42,351 nt of DNA from Azohydromonas lata NBRC 102462 (GTDB lineage Bacteria; Pseudomonadota; Gammaproteobacteria; Burkholderiales; Burkholderiaceae_C). Location: the NCBI RefSeq assembly GCF_001571085.1, contig NZ_BCTC01000058.1:1-42351 (forward strand), in the 5' to 3' direction. The translations under genes were made by a program, and so were the position numbers. The notes below the pieces were generated by a model. The model searched no databases. It was not told the origin of the DNA and saw only the letters and a program-made list of their open reading frames with translations. Each line of letters opens with the position of its first letter. The first letter of the stretch is position 1. Below are positions 9,317-19,673 of the stretch, piece after piece.

Positions 9317-12300
9317 CGCTCGCGCCGGAACAGGTCGGGACGCCGGGCGACGCAGGCGGACAAATCCTCGTCGGCGGCCCAGGTCCAGACCTCGTCGCCG
9401 CGGTCCAGCAGCGCTTCGCGGCCGGCTTCGCCCTCGCTCAATGACAGCGGGTCGATGCAGAACACCCAGCAGCGCGGCTCGAAGTAGAAGTCCGGCTGGA
9501 CGTACAGGCCCTGCACGGTGCGGCGCACGGCATCCGGCAGGCGCAGGCCCTGGGCGTGCAGGAAGCTCAACAGGCGCCGCGCGGCGGTGGCCTGCGGCGG
9601 CAGTTGGCGCAGCAGTTGGGCATGGCGGGCGTCGTAGTCGTCGCGCGGCGTGGACAGGAACAACTCCAGCGAGGCGGCGGCCAGGCGTAACAGCGCGGTT
9701 TGAAGCGCGGTGTGCAGCGCGGGCGCGGCCTCGTGATGGCGCAGGCGGCGGGCCTGCGCCATCACGCCGGGCAAGGCCCGCGGCGACGCCAGCAGCACGC
9801 GCAGCACGTCCAGGCCGCCCTCGCCCGCTTCGTGCAGCAGCAGCGCGGGCGTTGGACCTTCCCCCAAGAGCACGCCGTCCAGCTCGCCGGGGTGCAGGCC
9901 GAAATGCTGCTCGGCGGCACGGGGCAGCAGCCGCGCCATCGCCGCCAGGGCGTCACGGTCCAGCCCAAGCGCTTGGGCGGGCGTGAGCAGCAAGGCGTCG
10001 GCGGGATGGGCCGTCCAGGGCATCACACGGCGGCGCGGGTGGCGGCGCAGGCCGGCGGCCTGGGCCTGCGGCGGCGATGAGGACGGTGCCGGCAGCTCGG
10101 CCAGCCACTGGCCGCCGGCGAGATCCAGCGGGAAGCCCGCTTCCGGCGCGCCGTGCCAGTGGCGTGCGAACTGGACGATGCGGGCCGACTGCAGGTGGCG
10201 CAGGTGCAGCAGCGCTTGCCCATCGGCGCTGAGGGTGGCGCGCGGGTCTCGCGCCGCGGCGGCGGCGTCCGGCAGGGCCAGGGCGGTGCTGATGCGCAGG
10301 CCGCGCGCGGCTTGGGCCTGCGCAAGCGATACGGCGTCCGCCATCTCGGCCACGCCGTCGCCCAGGGCCAGCAGGTCCCCCAGGCGCTCCCAGTCGGCCT
10401 GCGGCAGTGCCGCGCCGGTGAGCGGGCACAGTTCGTCCAGCGCCTGTTCGCTGGCCAGCCAGCCGCCGCTTGGGCGTGCCAGCCGCGCCCGCGTCAGCGC
10501 CGCGGCGGTGTGGGCCGCCAGGGTGCGGCGTACGCGGTAGTCGACACCCTGGTGGCGCAAGCGCTGCAGCGGGCCGAAGTCGCGCAGCGCCTGTGCGCGC
10601 GGGGCACGCAGCAGGCTGCCCTGCCCGTCCGGCGTGGGGACGAACAGGCGCAGCGGCCGGCGCGGGTGGTGGTGGGCCGGTATGAAGCCTTGTTCAGCGA
10701 GCAGGCGCAGGGCGTCCAGGCCGCGTCGCCCTCGCCGCGCAGCAGACCCAACAGGCGCTGGGCCTGGCCGCGGTGGCGTTCGTGGCGACGCCAGGCGGCG
10801 CCGTCGCGGCGCAGCAGGCCGCCTTGCAGTGCCTGGGTGGCACGCTCCAGGTCGGCGCGGGCGGCACGGTAGAGGGTGCGCCAGGCGTTGAGCGCTTCGT
10901 CCAGGCGGTCGGCCAGGGCGTCCAGGTCGTCGCCGGGCGCGGGCGGCAGTGCCGGCAGGGCGCGGTGGGCCGCGGCGTGCACGCTGGCGCGGGTGGCGGC
11001 GTCCAGGCGCAGGCCGGCACGCACCGCGTCGCGCAAGGGCAGCTCGCGCCGGGATTCGTTCACCAGCGCGGTGACGGGACCGGCAATCCAGGGGATATCC
11101 AGCGCGGACAGGGCCAGGGCGCGCAGGTGCGCATGCAGGCCGTCCGGGGCGAGCAGGTCCATGCGGGGCGCACGCACGGGCTCGGCGCCCGGCACGTCGC
11201 CGGTTGGGCCGCCGCCGCATTCGCCGAGCACGAGAGCGCCGCACGCGGCCGTGGCCGCAGGCCGCGGCGCTGGAGGGAGACCGGCGAGCAGCTTGTCGTC
11301 CTCCGGCATGGCGGGGTTGAAGGCGGTGCGGGCGGCCGGATCGAACAGCAGCGGCGCGGCCATGAACCAGCCCTGCCACGGCAGCGCGGTGGTGTCGCCG
11401 CAGCGGCCCAGGGCGTCGAAGGACAGCCGCTGAGGGAACCAGCGCTGCACCTGGGGATGAGGCCCGCTGCGGTCGCGCTGCAGCCAGCCGGCGGGCAGGA
11501 AAGCCGCCGCCGCGCCCGCAGGCCAGGCGTGTTCGCCGGGCAGGAGGTAGCCGTCCTCGCCCTCGCCCACGGCGTTGAAGGCGCGGGGCAGCAGCCGCTC
11601 GCCGACACGGCTGACGCAGTAGAAGCCGTGGCCGGCGCCGGTGCGGCTGAAGGCCATGGGAAACAGCGGCCGGCCGTCGTCCGTGGCCTGCGCGGGCTGC
11701 AGGGTGGCGACGCGGCGGCCGTCCTGGTCCAGCGTGGCGTGGACGGGGCCGGGGTACGGCAGCGCCTGGTGCAGCCGGAAAGGCAGCGCAGGCAGCGGCG
11801 ACGGGCCGGCCGGCGCCGCGTTGTTGACGCGGCCCAGCCACTGCAGCAGGCCGCGCAGGGCACGGGTGGCGGTGGCGGCGTCCACTTGCGCATCAGCGGC
11901 GAGTTGACGCACCACGTCGGCCCACGGGCGGGCCGGGCCGCGCTCCAGGCGGTTGCCGGCGCAACGCAGCGCGAGGTGCCGCTCCAGCCATTGGGCCAGG
12001 GGCGACGAGAGCAGCTCGTCGCGGTGACCTCCGCCGGGGACGCCGGCGGCGACGGTAGTGGCGGCTTCGTGCAAGGCCGCGGCTGCAGGCGCGTGGCCCA
12101 TGGGCGCCGTCACGCGGGCGAACGATTCCAGCACCACCTGCGCCGCCGTGAAGGGGCGGCCCAACAGCGTGGCGGCGGCTTGGGCGAGGTCGGCCTGGCG
12201 CTGCCCGGCGGGCGCGTCCGGCGCCCAGGGCGCGCAGGTGGCGATGCAGGTGAGCCTGCGCGCGCACTGCGCCTGCAGGCGGCGCAGCAGCAGCGCCGCA

Positions 12301-12995
12301 TCGGCGCCGGCCCGCCCGCGCCAGCCGTGCAGCGCCGGAACCAGCAGGCAGTGGAGCTGTGCCAGGAGACGCTCGCGCAAGGCGGAGCCGCCTTCGCCCA
12401 GCAGCAGGCGGTCCAGCGCCACGGGCGTGGCCAGCAGCAGGTCGGCATCGCCCTCGATGCGGGCCTGGCCGTCCAGGCAGGCAAGCTCCAGGGGGAAACG
12501 CCCTCCCCGCGCCGCCTGGTGGTTGCGGGCGCAGCGGTAGAGCGCATCGGCATGGGCCTGCAGGCTGCGGGATGTGGCGCAAACGATGAGGGCGCGCGGC
12601 GCGCGCGGCGCGCGCGGGCCGGGGTCGCCAAGCAGCGCGTTGAGGACAGCGGCCAGGCCGGGCTCGGCGGGGGCGAGGCTGGGTTCGACGGCGCAGACGA
12701 CGTCCTGGCCGGCGGCGACGCGGCGGGCGGCTTCCAGCTCGTGGCGGTGCATGGGCCGGCCTTGCAGCAGCGCGTCCAGGTCCGCATGGAGGACACCCTG
12801 CGCCGCGAGAGAGGCCGCCGTGCCGGCGGGCTCGAACGATGGTTCCACGCGCAACCAGGGCGGGGGCGCGAGGCGGTCCGGCGCGAGCTGGGGCTCAAGC
12901 GCGGCCAGGAACTGGGGATCGAGGGTCTGAAAGGAACTGCGGATGTACTTCGAGTGCGCCTCGACCGCCCGCTGGTGTGCCAGCAGGACGTCCAT
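9313..12995 (-). pseudogene. DUF1998-type helicase-like protein, ATPase motifs lost, one apparent frameshift
   Basis: The coding frame starts at ATG 12993-12995 behind a strong Shine-Dalgarno (GGGAGGGGA, spacing about 8) and runs to about 10720, where it must shift by one base to continue in the frame that ends at 9313. A single missing base in the short G/C run near 10716-10726 explains it. Joined, the product is about 1227 residues. It aligns by eye with large DEAD-box helicases carrying a DUF1998 region: GADAALLLRRL, the segment LLAEQGFIPAHHHPRRPL, LLLHEAGEGGLDVLR (DUF1998) and QPDFYFEPRCWVFCID (nuclease-like tail). The positions of Walker A (residues 101-112), DEAH (about 219-223) and motif III (about 251-256) read CAVEPSLAPAEP, VPALH and IATCAP, so ATPase function is gone. 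Zinc cysteines are also missing. If the frameshift is a sequencing error this is an intact, non-ATPase subunit. Confidence 0.7.
12592..12618. repeat. Three tandem 9-base repeats, GCGCGCGGC type
   Basis: GCGCGCGGC, GCGCGCGGC and GCGCGCGGG follow one another directly. Within the helicase-like gene they encode repeated Pro-Arg-Ala units near residues 127-135. The array preserves frame whatever its copy number and could vary by slippage. It lies in what should be a linker after the lost Walker A region. Confidence 0.8.
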
Positions 12996-13104
12996 CTTCC
13001 GCTCCCCTCCCCGTCTCTTTCCTCGATATGTGGTGTTGTATTGCAAACGTCACCAAATGTGACATTCGGGCATGTCCGTAGAGGAAGGACGCGCCCAGAA
13101 ACGA

Positions 13105-13129
13105 CAAAGCCTCCGCGAGGGAGGCTTTG
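13105..13129 (-). terminator. Terminator hairpin behind tRNA-His
   Basis: A perfect 10-base stem (CAAAGCCTCC at 13105-13114 pairing with 13120-13129) has a 5-base loop and lies 25 bases past the tRNA 3' end. The minus strand continues TCGTTTC, a weak T-rich tail. It marks the end of tRNA-His transcription and the left boundary of conserved sequence before the accessory genes. Confidence 0.7.
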
Positions 13130-13153
13130 CGTTCGGCATGGCTGCCTAGGTTT

Positions 13154-13230
13154 TGGGGTGGCTGATGGGACTCGAACCCACGACGACCAGAATCACAATC
13201 TGGGACTCTACCAACTGAGCTACAGCCACC
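13154..13230 (-). tRNA. tRNA-His (GTG)
   Basis: A complete cloverleaf on the minus strand. The acceptor stem GTGGCTG pairs with CAGCCAC. The extra 5' G at 13230, characteristic of tRNA-His, faces discriminator C, and the CCA end is encoded at 13154-13156. The anticodon loop TTGTGAT gives anticodon GTG; the T arm GGTTCGAGTCC is canonical. It has its own promoter (13247-13276) and terminator. Accessory genes begin just past its 3' end, as expected if an island integrated there. Confidence 0.97.
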
Positions 13231-13246
13231 GTCGTTGGAGAACGTG

Positions 13247-13276
13247 ATTGTAATACGCTTTTTTGAAGGTGTGCAA
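13247..13276 (-). promoter_or_regulatory. Sigma-70 promoter of tRNA-His
   Basis: On the minus strand, -35 TTGCAC (13271-13276) and -10 TACAAT (13247-13252) are separated by 18 bases. They place the transcript start about ten bases before the tRNA. It lies between the ppiD stop and the tRNA. Confidence 0.65.
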
Positions 13277-13280
13277 GCCC

Positions 13281-15206
13281 TCAGCGCGAATTTGTTGAAG
13301 CCGCACCTTCGGCCGGCACCGCGGCCACAGCCGGTGCCTTGATCTTGACGTCGAAACGCTTCTTCAGCGCCTCGTAATAGGCACGGCCTTCGGCAGCGGC
13401 CCAGGCCTGCGCGTACTGGCCTTGCAGGGCGGCAAGCTGCGGCGACTCCTTGGGCGGCTCGACCTTGAGCAAACGCGCGACCACGTAGCCCTGCGGCGTC
13501 TCGGCACCCAGCAGCGCGGGCAGTTTGCTCGCATCGGCACGCAGCACGGCCTCCAGGGCCGCGGGCGAGAGGTCGCCACGCTCCAGGCGCGACACGGTGA
13601 CCGCCGCGGGCAGCGACGCGGCAGCGGCATCGCCACTCTCCTTCAGCTGCGCCAGGCGCTTTTCGCCGTCCTTGCGCGCCAGCGCCAGCGCCTGCTCGGC
13701 CACCACACGCTCGCGCACCTGCAACTGCACTTCCTCGAAGGGACGCGTGCGCTCCGGCTGGTACTGCACCACGCGCGCCGAGGCGAGCTGGTTGGCGCCG
13801 ATTTCAACCGCCTCGGTGTTGCGCTTGTTGCGCAGCACGTCGTTGGAGAAGATGGCTTCCAGCAGCTTGGGCGATGCCAGCGCGCCCGTGGCCGCCGGGG
13901 CGGGCGTGCGCTGCACGGTGGCGGCCTGCTTCTTGAGCTTGAGCTTGTCGACGACGGGCTGCAGCGAGTCCGACTGTTCGTACACCGTGTTGGTGAACTG
14001 CTCGGCCGCCTCGGTATAGCGGCGCTGGGCCAGCTGCTTCTTGACCTCGGCTTCGATCTCGGGGCGCACGGCGTCAAACGGCTTCTTCTCGCCGCCGCGC
14101 ACGGCATCCAGGCGGATGATGTGGTAACCGAAATCGCTCTCGACCACGTTGCTGATCTCGCCGGGCTTCATGGCGAAGGCCGCATCCTCGAAGGGCTTGA
14201 CCATGGCGCCGCGGGCGAAGAAGTCCAGGTCGCCGCCCTTTTGGGCGGAACCGGGGTCCTGCGACTCCTTCTTGGCCACGTCGGCAAAGCTCGCCGGGTT
14301 CTTGCGCAGCTCGGCCAGCAGCGCCTCGGCCTTGGCCTTGGCCTTGGCGCGCTCGGCGGCGGGCTGGTCCTTGTCGGAGGCGATGAGGATGTGGCTGGCG
14401 CGGCGCTCCTCGGCGCTGGTGTAGCGCGCGGCGTTCTCGTCGTAATACTTGCGCAGGTCGTCTTCGCTCACGCTCACGTCCTGCTGCAGCGCGGCCACGT
14501 CCAGCACCACGTATTCGATGCTGGCCTGCTCCGGCGCCGTGAACAGCGCCTGGTGGCCGTCGTAGTACGCCTTGAGCTCGGCATCCGTCGGGCTCACGCG
14601 CGAGGCGTAGTCGGCGGCGGTGAACCGTTGCACCTGCACCTGTCGCTGCTGCAACAAGGCGTCCAGCGCCACCTTCTGCGCCGCCGGCATGGCGGGGCCG
14701 GTGGCCATCACGCCGTCGAGCACCTGGCGCAGCGTGAGGTCGCGGCGCAGCCGCTCGGCGAACTCCGCCGACGACATGCCCTGGGCGGCAAGCATGTCGG
14801 TGTTGATGGAGTTGTCCGGCTTGCGCAGGAAGGCGTACTGCGGGTCGTTGATGAACAGGCGCTTGAGCCGCTCGTCACTGACCGCCAGGTGCTGCTTCTC
14901 GGCCGCGGCCAGCAGCACGCGTTCGCGAACGAGCTGGTCCAGCGTCTCGCGCTTGAACTGCGGCGAGTCCAGCAGCTTGGCGTCCACGCCCGGCATCTGG
15001 CGGCGCATGCGCTCGGCCTGCTGCTGGTGCGCCGCGTCCCACTGCTGCTGCGTGATGGCATGGCCATCCACTTCCGCCACCGTGGCATTGGCGCCCTCGG
15101 TGAAACGGCTGTAACCCTGCACGCCGAAGAAGACGAAGGACGGAAAGACCAGCAGCACCAGCAGAAACTGCAGCAGCCGGGTGTGGGTGCGAACGAAATC
15201 GAACAT
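13281..15206 (-). CDS. ppiD: Peptidyl-prolyl cis-trans isomerase D, periplasmic folding factor
   Basis: PpiD-type SurA-like chaperone of 641 residues. The start at 15204-15206 follows GAGGAA with good spacing; an in-frame upstream start was rejected. [20 protein letters not shown] begins the single N-terminal membrane anchor (roughly residues 10-33), and the rest is periplasmic. A SurA-N domain ([20 protein letters not shown]) is followed by a parvulin rotamase domain near residues 270-365 ([37 protein letters not shown]) and a C-terminal domain. It helps newly exported outer-membrane proteins fold at the SecYEG exit. It lies between tRNA genes and is probably monocistronic. Confidence 0.93.
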   Translation of the reverse strand: MFDFVRTHTRLLQFLLVLLVFPSFVFFGVQGYSRFTEGANATVAEVDGHAITQQQWDAAHQQQAERMRRQMPGVDAKLLDSPQFKRETLDQLVRERVLLAAAEKQHLAVSDERLKRLFINDPQYAFLRKPDNSINTDMLAAQGMSSAEFAERLRRDLTLRQVLDGVMATGPAMPAAQKVALDALLQQRQVQVQRFTAADYASRVSPTDAELKAYYDGHQALFTAPEQASIEYVVLDVAALQQDVSVSEDDLRKYYDENAARYTSAEERRASHILIASDKDQPAAERAKAKAKAEALLAELRKNPASFADVAKKESQDPGSAQKGGDLDFFARGAMVKPFEDAAFAMKPGEISNVVESDFGYHIIRLDAVRGGEKKPFDAVRPEIEAEVKKQLAQRRYTEAAEQFTNTVYEQSDSLQPVVDKLKLKKQAATVQRTPAPAATGALASPKLLEAIFSNDVLRNKRNTEAVEIGANQLASARVVQYQPERTRPFEEVQLQVRERVVAEQALALARKDGEKRLAQLKESGDAAAASLPAAVTVSRLERGDLSPAALEAVLRADASKLPALLGAETPQGYVVARLLKVEPPKESPQLAALQGQYAQAWAAAEGRAYYEALKKRFDVKIKAPAVAAVPAEGAASTNSR

Positions 15207-15265
15207 GGGTTCCTCGACCTGGGTCCTGGGATCGCGGCACAGCAAAAACGCATCCCCGGATACGA

Positions 15266-15291
15266 CAAAGGCGAACCACGGTTCGCCTTTG
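15266..15291 (-). terminator. Terminator hairpin behind tRNA-Val
   Basis: CAAAGGCGAACC (15266-15277) is inversely repeated at 15280-15291, giving an 11-12 base stem that ends in GCCTTTGTCGT on the minus strand. It lies 38 bases beyond the tRNA-Val 3' end and ahead of ppiD. Confidence 0.6.
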
Positions 15292-15328
15292 TGCCATCTG
15301 CTGTGCCGGCCCTTGAGCCGCCGCGGGG

Positions 15329-15404
15329 TGGTGGGTGCTGAGGGGTTCGAACCCCCGACCTACGCCTTGTAAGGGCGCCGCTCTACCAACTGAGCTAAGC
15401 ACCC
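15329..15404 (-). tRNA. tRNA-Val (TAC)
   Basis: A 76-base minus-strand tRNA. The acceptor GGGTGCT pairs with AGCACCC, with A discriminator and encoded CCA. The anticodon loop CTTACAA has anticodon TAC; D-arm TAGCTCAGTTGG and T-arm GGTTCGAACC are standard. A -10-like TACACT lies at 15424-15429 but no good -35 was found. Confidence 0.97.
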
Positions 15405-15525
15405 GCGTCGGACCGAAACCGCTAGTGTAACCGCGCCGCGGGCGCCTTTTGGACACCCCTGTCGGCACCGACACTTCGTCGGCTCACCCGGCACGGCACG
15501 AGAAGGCCGCCGCCGGGTCATCCAG

Positions 15526-15555
15526 AAAAAATGCCCGCTGGCGCGGGCATTTTTT
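15526..15555 (-). terminator. Rho-independent terminator behind the tRNA-Asn pair
   Basis: A 13-base stem AAAAAATGCCCGC / GCGGGCATTTTTT with a 4-base loop and T runs in both directions. It lies six bases past the first tRNA-Asn. It should stop minus-strand tRNA-Asn transcription and could also stop read-through from the plus strand. Confidence 0.85.
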
Positions 15556-15561
15556 CGAATC

Positions 15562-15637
15562 TGGCTCCCCGACCTGGGCTCGAACCAGGGACCTGCGGAT
15601 TAACAGTCCGTCGCTCTACCGACTGAGCTATCGGGGA
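15562..15637 (-). tRNA. tRNA-Asn (GTT), copy 1
   Basis: A 76-base minus-strand tRNA with acceptor TCCCCGA/TCGGGGA, discriminator G, encoded CCA and anticodon GTT in the loop CTGTTAA. It differs from the second copy 65 bases upstream by one base in the D loop (AGTCGGT against AGTTGGT). No separate promoter is obvious, so it is probably cotranscribed with copy 2. Confidence 0.97.
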
Positions 15638-15702
15638 ATTGAAACACCACTGGCCTTTGCAGGCTCGCAGCACTTCTTCGGTACTACTTCTGAAACTCTG
15701 TT

Positions 15703-15778
15703 TGGCTCCCCGACCTGGGCTCGAACCAGGGACCTGCGGATTAACAGTCCGTCGCTCTACCAACTGAGCTATCGGGGA
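15703..15778 (-). tRNA. tRNA-Asn (GTT), copy 2
   Basis: The same 76-base tRNA as copy 1 apart from one D-loop base. It lies directly behind a sigma-70 promoter at 15791-15818, so it is the promoter-proximal member of a two-gene transcript. Confidence 0.97.
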
Positions 15779-15790
15779 ACAGAGACAAAG

Positions 15791-15818
15791 ATTCTAGCAA
15801 GGATTTCAGACTTGGCAA
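15791..15818 (-). promoter_or_regulatory. Sigma-70 promoter of the tRNA-Asn operon
   Basis: On the minus strand, -35 TTGCCA (15813-15818) and -10 TAGAAT (15791-15796) have a 16-base spacer. The expected start is near 15784, a few bases before the tRNA-Asn copy 2 5' end. Confidence 0.65.
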
Positions 15819-15947
15819 GCGTTTTAATCACTTTTTTTGTCTGACGGCTCTTTGCGGGCCGCGTGGACTCTTGTGGATGGTTGAGTCCGCAAGAACCGAG
15901 GGCGGGAGTGTACCCGACGCTCCTGGGCATCGGGCACACGGCGCGCC

Positions 15948-17201
<1,254 letters not shown>

Positions 17202-17271
17202 GAAAACTCGCTCCTGTGTGGGGGTTATGGAAGCAGACCGCCATTCTATTCACGGCGGTTTCAAGTCCTGT

Positions 17272-17285
17272 GTCTTACATAAGAC
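17272..17285. promoter_or_regulatory. Palindrome GTCTTA-N2-TAAGAC upstream of icd
   Basis: Two perfect 6-base arms with a CA centre lie about 71 bases before the icd start. On the minus strand a -10-like TAGAAT follows downstream at 17242-17247. Symmetry and position suggest a regulator-binding site, perhaps for a GntR-type TCA-cycle regulator. The regulator is not encoded here. Confidence 0.4.
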
Positions 17286-17389
17286 CAGGCGACACAGCCA
17301 ACTTAGTCACAAAGCATCGCAGTGCAGCTTGACGCGAACTTGACGCCCTTCCTAGGGACTGTCCCCAGGTGACGACGCCCCCCGGCGCG

Positions 17390-18115
17390 TCAGCTCACGC
17401 ACCAGGCGGCGATACGCATCCACAGCCCGTGGCCCAGCGCCCAAGCGGATGCGCACGCCAGCCCCAGACCGGCCAGGCGCACCGCCCAACCACCTGAGGC
17501 CAGCCAGCGCGAGCCCGGTGCGCCCAGGCGCCACCACAGCGCCGGCCCAAGCCACAGGCCCAGCGAGGAGCCCACTGCGAAGGCCGCCATGATGGACGCC
17601 CCGGAAGCCGCATGCTGTCCAAGCGCAGCCACCACCAGCGCCGACTGCAGCAGCCCACAGGGCCAAGCCACCCAGGCCGTGCCGGCCAGGCCGGCCTTGA
17701 CCGGACCCAGCATGGGCTGCCAGCCGCCGGAGGACGTGCCGCCCTGCCCGGCTGCCACCGCGGGCGCCAGCCGCGTGCCGCGGCCCAAGTTCTCCAGCCA
17801 CTGCGGTTGCCGCCCCTTGATCAGCAGCCACAGGCCCAGGCCCAGTGCGGCCACGTGCACCAGCGTCCACAGCGGACGCAACGCCGGCGTGAGCTGTGAA
17901 AACCGTGCCAGCAGCGTGACGCTGCCCGCCGCCACCGCACCCGCGGCCGCGTAGCCCAGCAAACGGCCCAGGTGAAAACCCAGCAGCGCCTGCTGCGGCC
18001 GCGCACCGCCACAGCGGCCGGCCAGCGCGGTGCAGGCCGCGCCGCACATGGCCACGCAGTGGGGCGATCCGGCCAGGCCCATCAACAGGGCGCTCAAGAC
18101 GAGGGCTGCATCCAT
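17390..18115 (-). CDS. TauE/SafE (UreH-type) family membrane protein of the cbb3 neighbourhood
   Basis: A 241-residue polytopic inner-membrane protein with about six hydrophobic segments. It starts MDAALVLSALLMGLAGSPHC and has the paired motif GSPHCVAMCG typical of the UreH_2/SafE-like branch, repeated as AWPCGLLQSAL in the second half. Members of this branch are found beside cytochrome cbb3 genes and are proposed to handle copper or other metals. The Cys/His pairs in both halves suit metal passage, but this is inference. It lies 50 bases behind hemN in the same direction and is probably cotranscribed with it. Confidence 0.75.
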   Translation of the reverse strand: MDAALVLSALLMGLAGSPHCVAMCGAACTALAGRCGGARPQQALLGFHLGRLLGYAAAGAVAAGSVTLLARFSQLTPALRPLWTLVHVAALGLGLWLLIKGRQPQWLENLGRGTRLAPAVAAGQGGTSSGGWQPMLGPVKAGLAGTAWVAWPCGLLQSALVVAALGQHAASGASIMAAFAVGSSLGLWLGPALWWRLGAPGSRWLASGGWAVRLAGLGLACASAWALGHGLWMRIAAWCVS

Positions 18116-18165
18116 GACCGGAGAAAAAACAGGCGCGGGTACTGCGGGGAGCTCGAAGCGAAGCC

Positions 18166-19575
18166 TTAAATGATCCGGGAAAAGCGCTCGCGCGTCTTAT
18201 CGGCACGCAAATGCCGGTCGAACACCATGGCCACGCCGCGGACGAAGTACCAGCCGCGCGGCGTCACCTGGATGGCGTCGGACTCCAGCTCCGCCAGGCC
18301 CATCTCCACCAGCGGCTTGAGCGACTCCAGCTCCGCGGCGAAGTACTCGCGCATGTTCACCAGGTGCGCCAGCTCGATGGACTCGAACTCCACGCGGCCC
18401 TGGCACATCAGCGCCATGATGACCGCCCGGCGCACGAGGTCATCGCGCGTGAGCGCCAGGCCACGGACGATGGGGAAATGCCCCTGGCGCACGGCGTCGT
18501 AATACTCCGGCAGCGTCTTGGCGTTCTGGCTGTACGTGGCGCCCATACGGCCAATGGAGGACACGCCCAGGCCTATGAGGTCACAGTCCGGCTGCGTGCT
18601 GTAGCCCTGGAAGTTGCGGTGCAGCCGTCCCTGGCGCTTGGCCGCAGCCAGGGTGTCGCCGGGCAGCGCGAAGTGGTCCATGCCGATGTAGGTATAGCCA
18701 AAACCCAGGAAGCCCTGGATGGCGCCACCGAGCATCTGCACGCGGTCGCCCGGCGGCGGCAGTTGCTCGGGGTCTATGCGGCGCTGCGGCTTGAAGCGCT
18801 GGGGCAGGTGCGCGTAGGCATACAGCGCGATGCGGTCCGGCCGCAGCTCGCCCACCAGCTCCACCGTGCGGGCGAAGGACGCGGGCGTTTGCTTGGGCAG
18901 TCCGTAGATCAGGTCCACGTTCAGCGACTCGAAGCCCAGTGCGCGGGCGCTGACCACCAGCTCGTGCACGCTCTCGAAAGACTGCACCCGGTGCACGGCC
19001 TTCTGCACCTCGGGATCGAAGTCCTGCACGCCGAAGCTCAGGCGGTTGAAGCCCATGCGGGCCAGGTTCTGCAGCCGCTCGGTGGTGACCGTGCGCGGAT
19101 CCACCTCGATGGAGATCTCCGCACCCGGCGCAATGCGGAAGGCCGAACGCATGGCCGCCATCAGGCGCTCGATCTCGGCGTCGGACAGGAAGGTCGGCGA
19201 GCCGCCGCCGAAATGCAGCTGCGACACCGACTGGCCCTTGCCCAGCACCGCCACGTGCAGGCCGATCTCGGCCTCCAGAGCCTGGATGTACTCCTCGGCC
19301 CGCTCGTGATGCTTGGTAATGACCTTGTTGCAGGCGCAGTAGTAGCAGACCGACTCGCAGAACGGGATATGGACGTAAAGGGACAGCGGGGGCGTGCCGC
19401 CCACCGTGGCGCCTTGTGCGCGTTGCTCCAGGGCCTGTGCGTACTCCACCGGTCCAAACGCCTCGACGAAGCGGTCCGCGGTTGGATAGGAGGTGTAGCG
19501 AGGCCCCGGCACGTCCAGTCGCTGGAGCAAGCTTTCGGTCAGGATGGGCCCGGGGGCGGATGTATCGCGTAGCAT
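18166..19575 (-). CDS. hemN: Oxygen-independent coproporphyrinogen III oxidase
   Basis: Radical-SAM enzyme that decarboxylates coproporphyrinogen III to protoporphyrinogen IX without oxygen, the step needed for haem synthesis under low oxygen. 469 residues. N-terminal GPRYTSYPTADRF is followed by the 4Fe-4S motif CESVCYYC (CX3CX2C) and HFGGGSPTFL, with a C-terminal HemN domain (STQPDCDLIGLGVSSIG). I chose the ATG at 19573-19575; a GTG at 19602 is possible but less likely. It is divergent from fnr, with an FNR box between them, and is followed by a TauE/SafE gene. Confidence 0.95.
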   Translation of the reverse strand: MLRDTSAPGPILTESLLQRLDVPGPRYTSYPTADRFVEAFGPVEYAQALEQRAQGATVGGTPPLSLYVHIPFCESVCYYCACNKVITKHHERAEEYIQALEAEIGLHVAVLGKGQSVSQLHFGGGSPTFLSDAEIERLMAAMRSAFRIAPGAEISIEVDPRTVTTERLQNLARMGFNRLSFGVQDFDPEVQKAVHRVQSFESVHELVVSARALGFESLNVDLIYGLPKQTPASFARTVELVGELRPDRIALYAYAHLPQRFKPQRRIDPEQLPPPGDRVQMLGGAIQGFLGFGYTYIGMDHFALPGDTLAAAKRQGRLHRNFQGYSTQPDCDLIGLGVSSIGRMGATYSQNAKTLPEYYDAVRQGHFPIVRGLALTRDDLVRRAVIMALMCQGRVEFESIELAHLVNMREYFAAELESLKPLVEMGLAELESDAIQVTPRGWYFVRGVAMVFDRHLRADKTRERFSRII

Positions 19576-19608
19576 GGCGACACTTTGCCAAACCCGGGAC
19601 ACAAGAGC

Positions 19609-19622
19609 TTGATGTGCCTCAA
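19609..19622. promoter_or_regulatory. FNR box between hemN and fnr
   Basis: TTGATGTGCCTCAA matches TTGAT-N4-ATCAA at nine of ten positions. For fnr, its centre (19615.5) is 41.5 bases before a start expected near 19657, with -10-like AAGAAT at 19645-19650. That is the class II activator geometry. For hemN the box is only 34 bases from the ATG and would fit poorly as a class II site unless translation starts further downstream. Confidence 0.7.
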
Positions 19623-19673
19623 GTCGGCAAGTTGAGGCGCCGCCAAGAATGGCGCCAGTGATTGAGGCATATC

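Noticed and set aside
10773-13247. 824-codon plus-strand open frame opposite the helicase-like gene
   Set aside because: Low-complexity product rich in Ala, Gly, Arg and Gln, a shadow of the GC-rich minus-strand gene.
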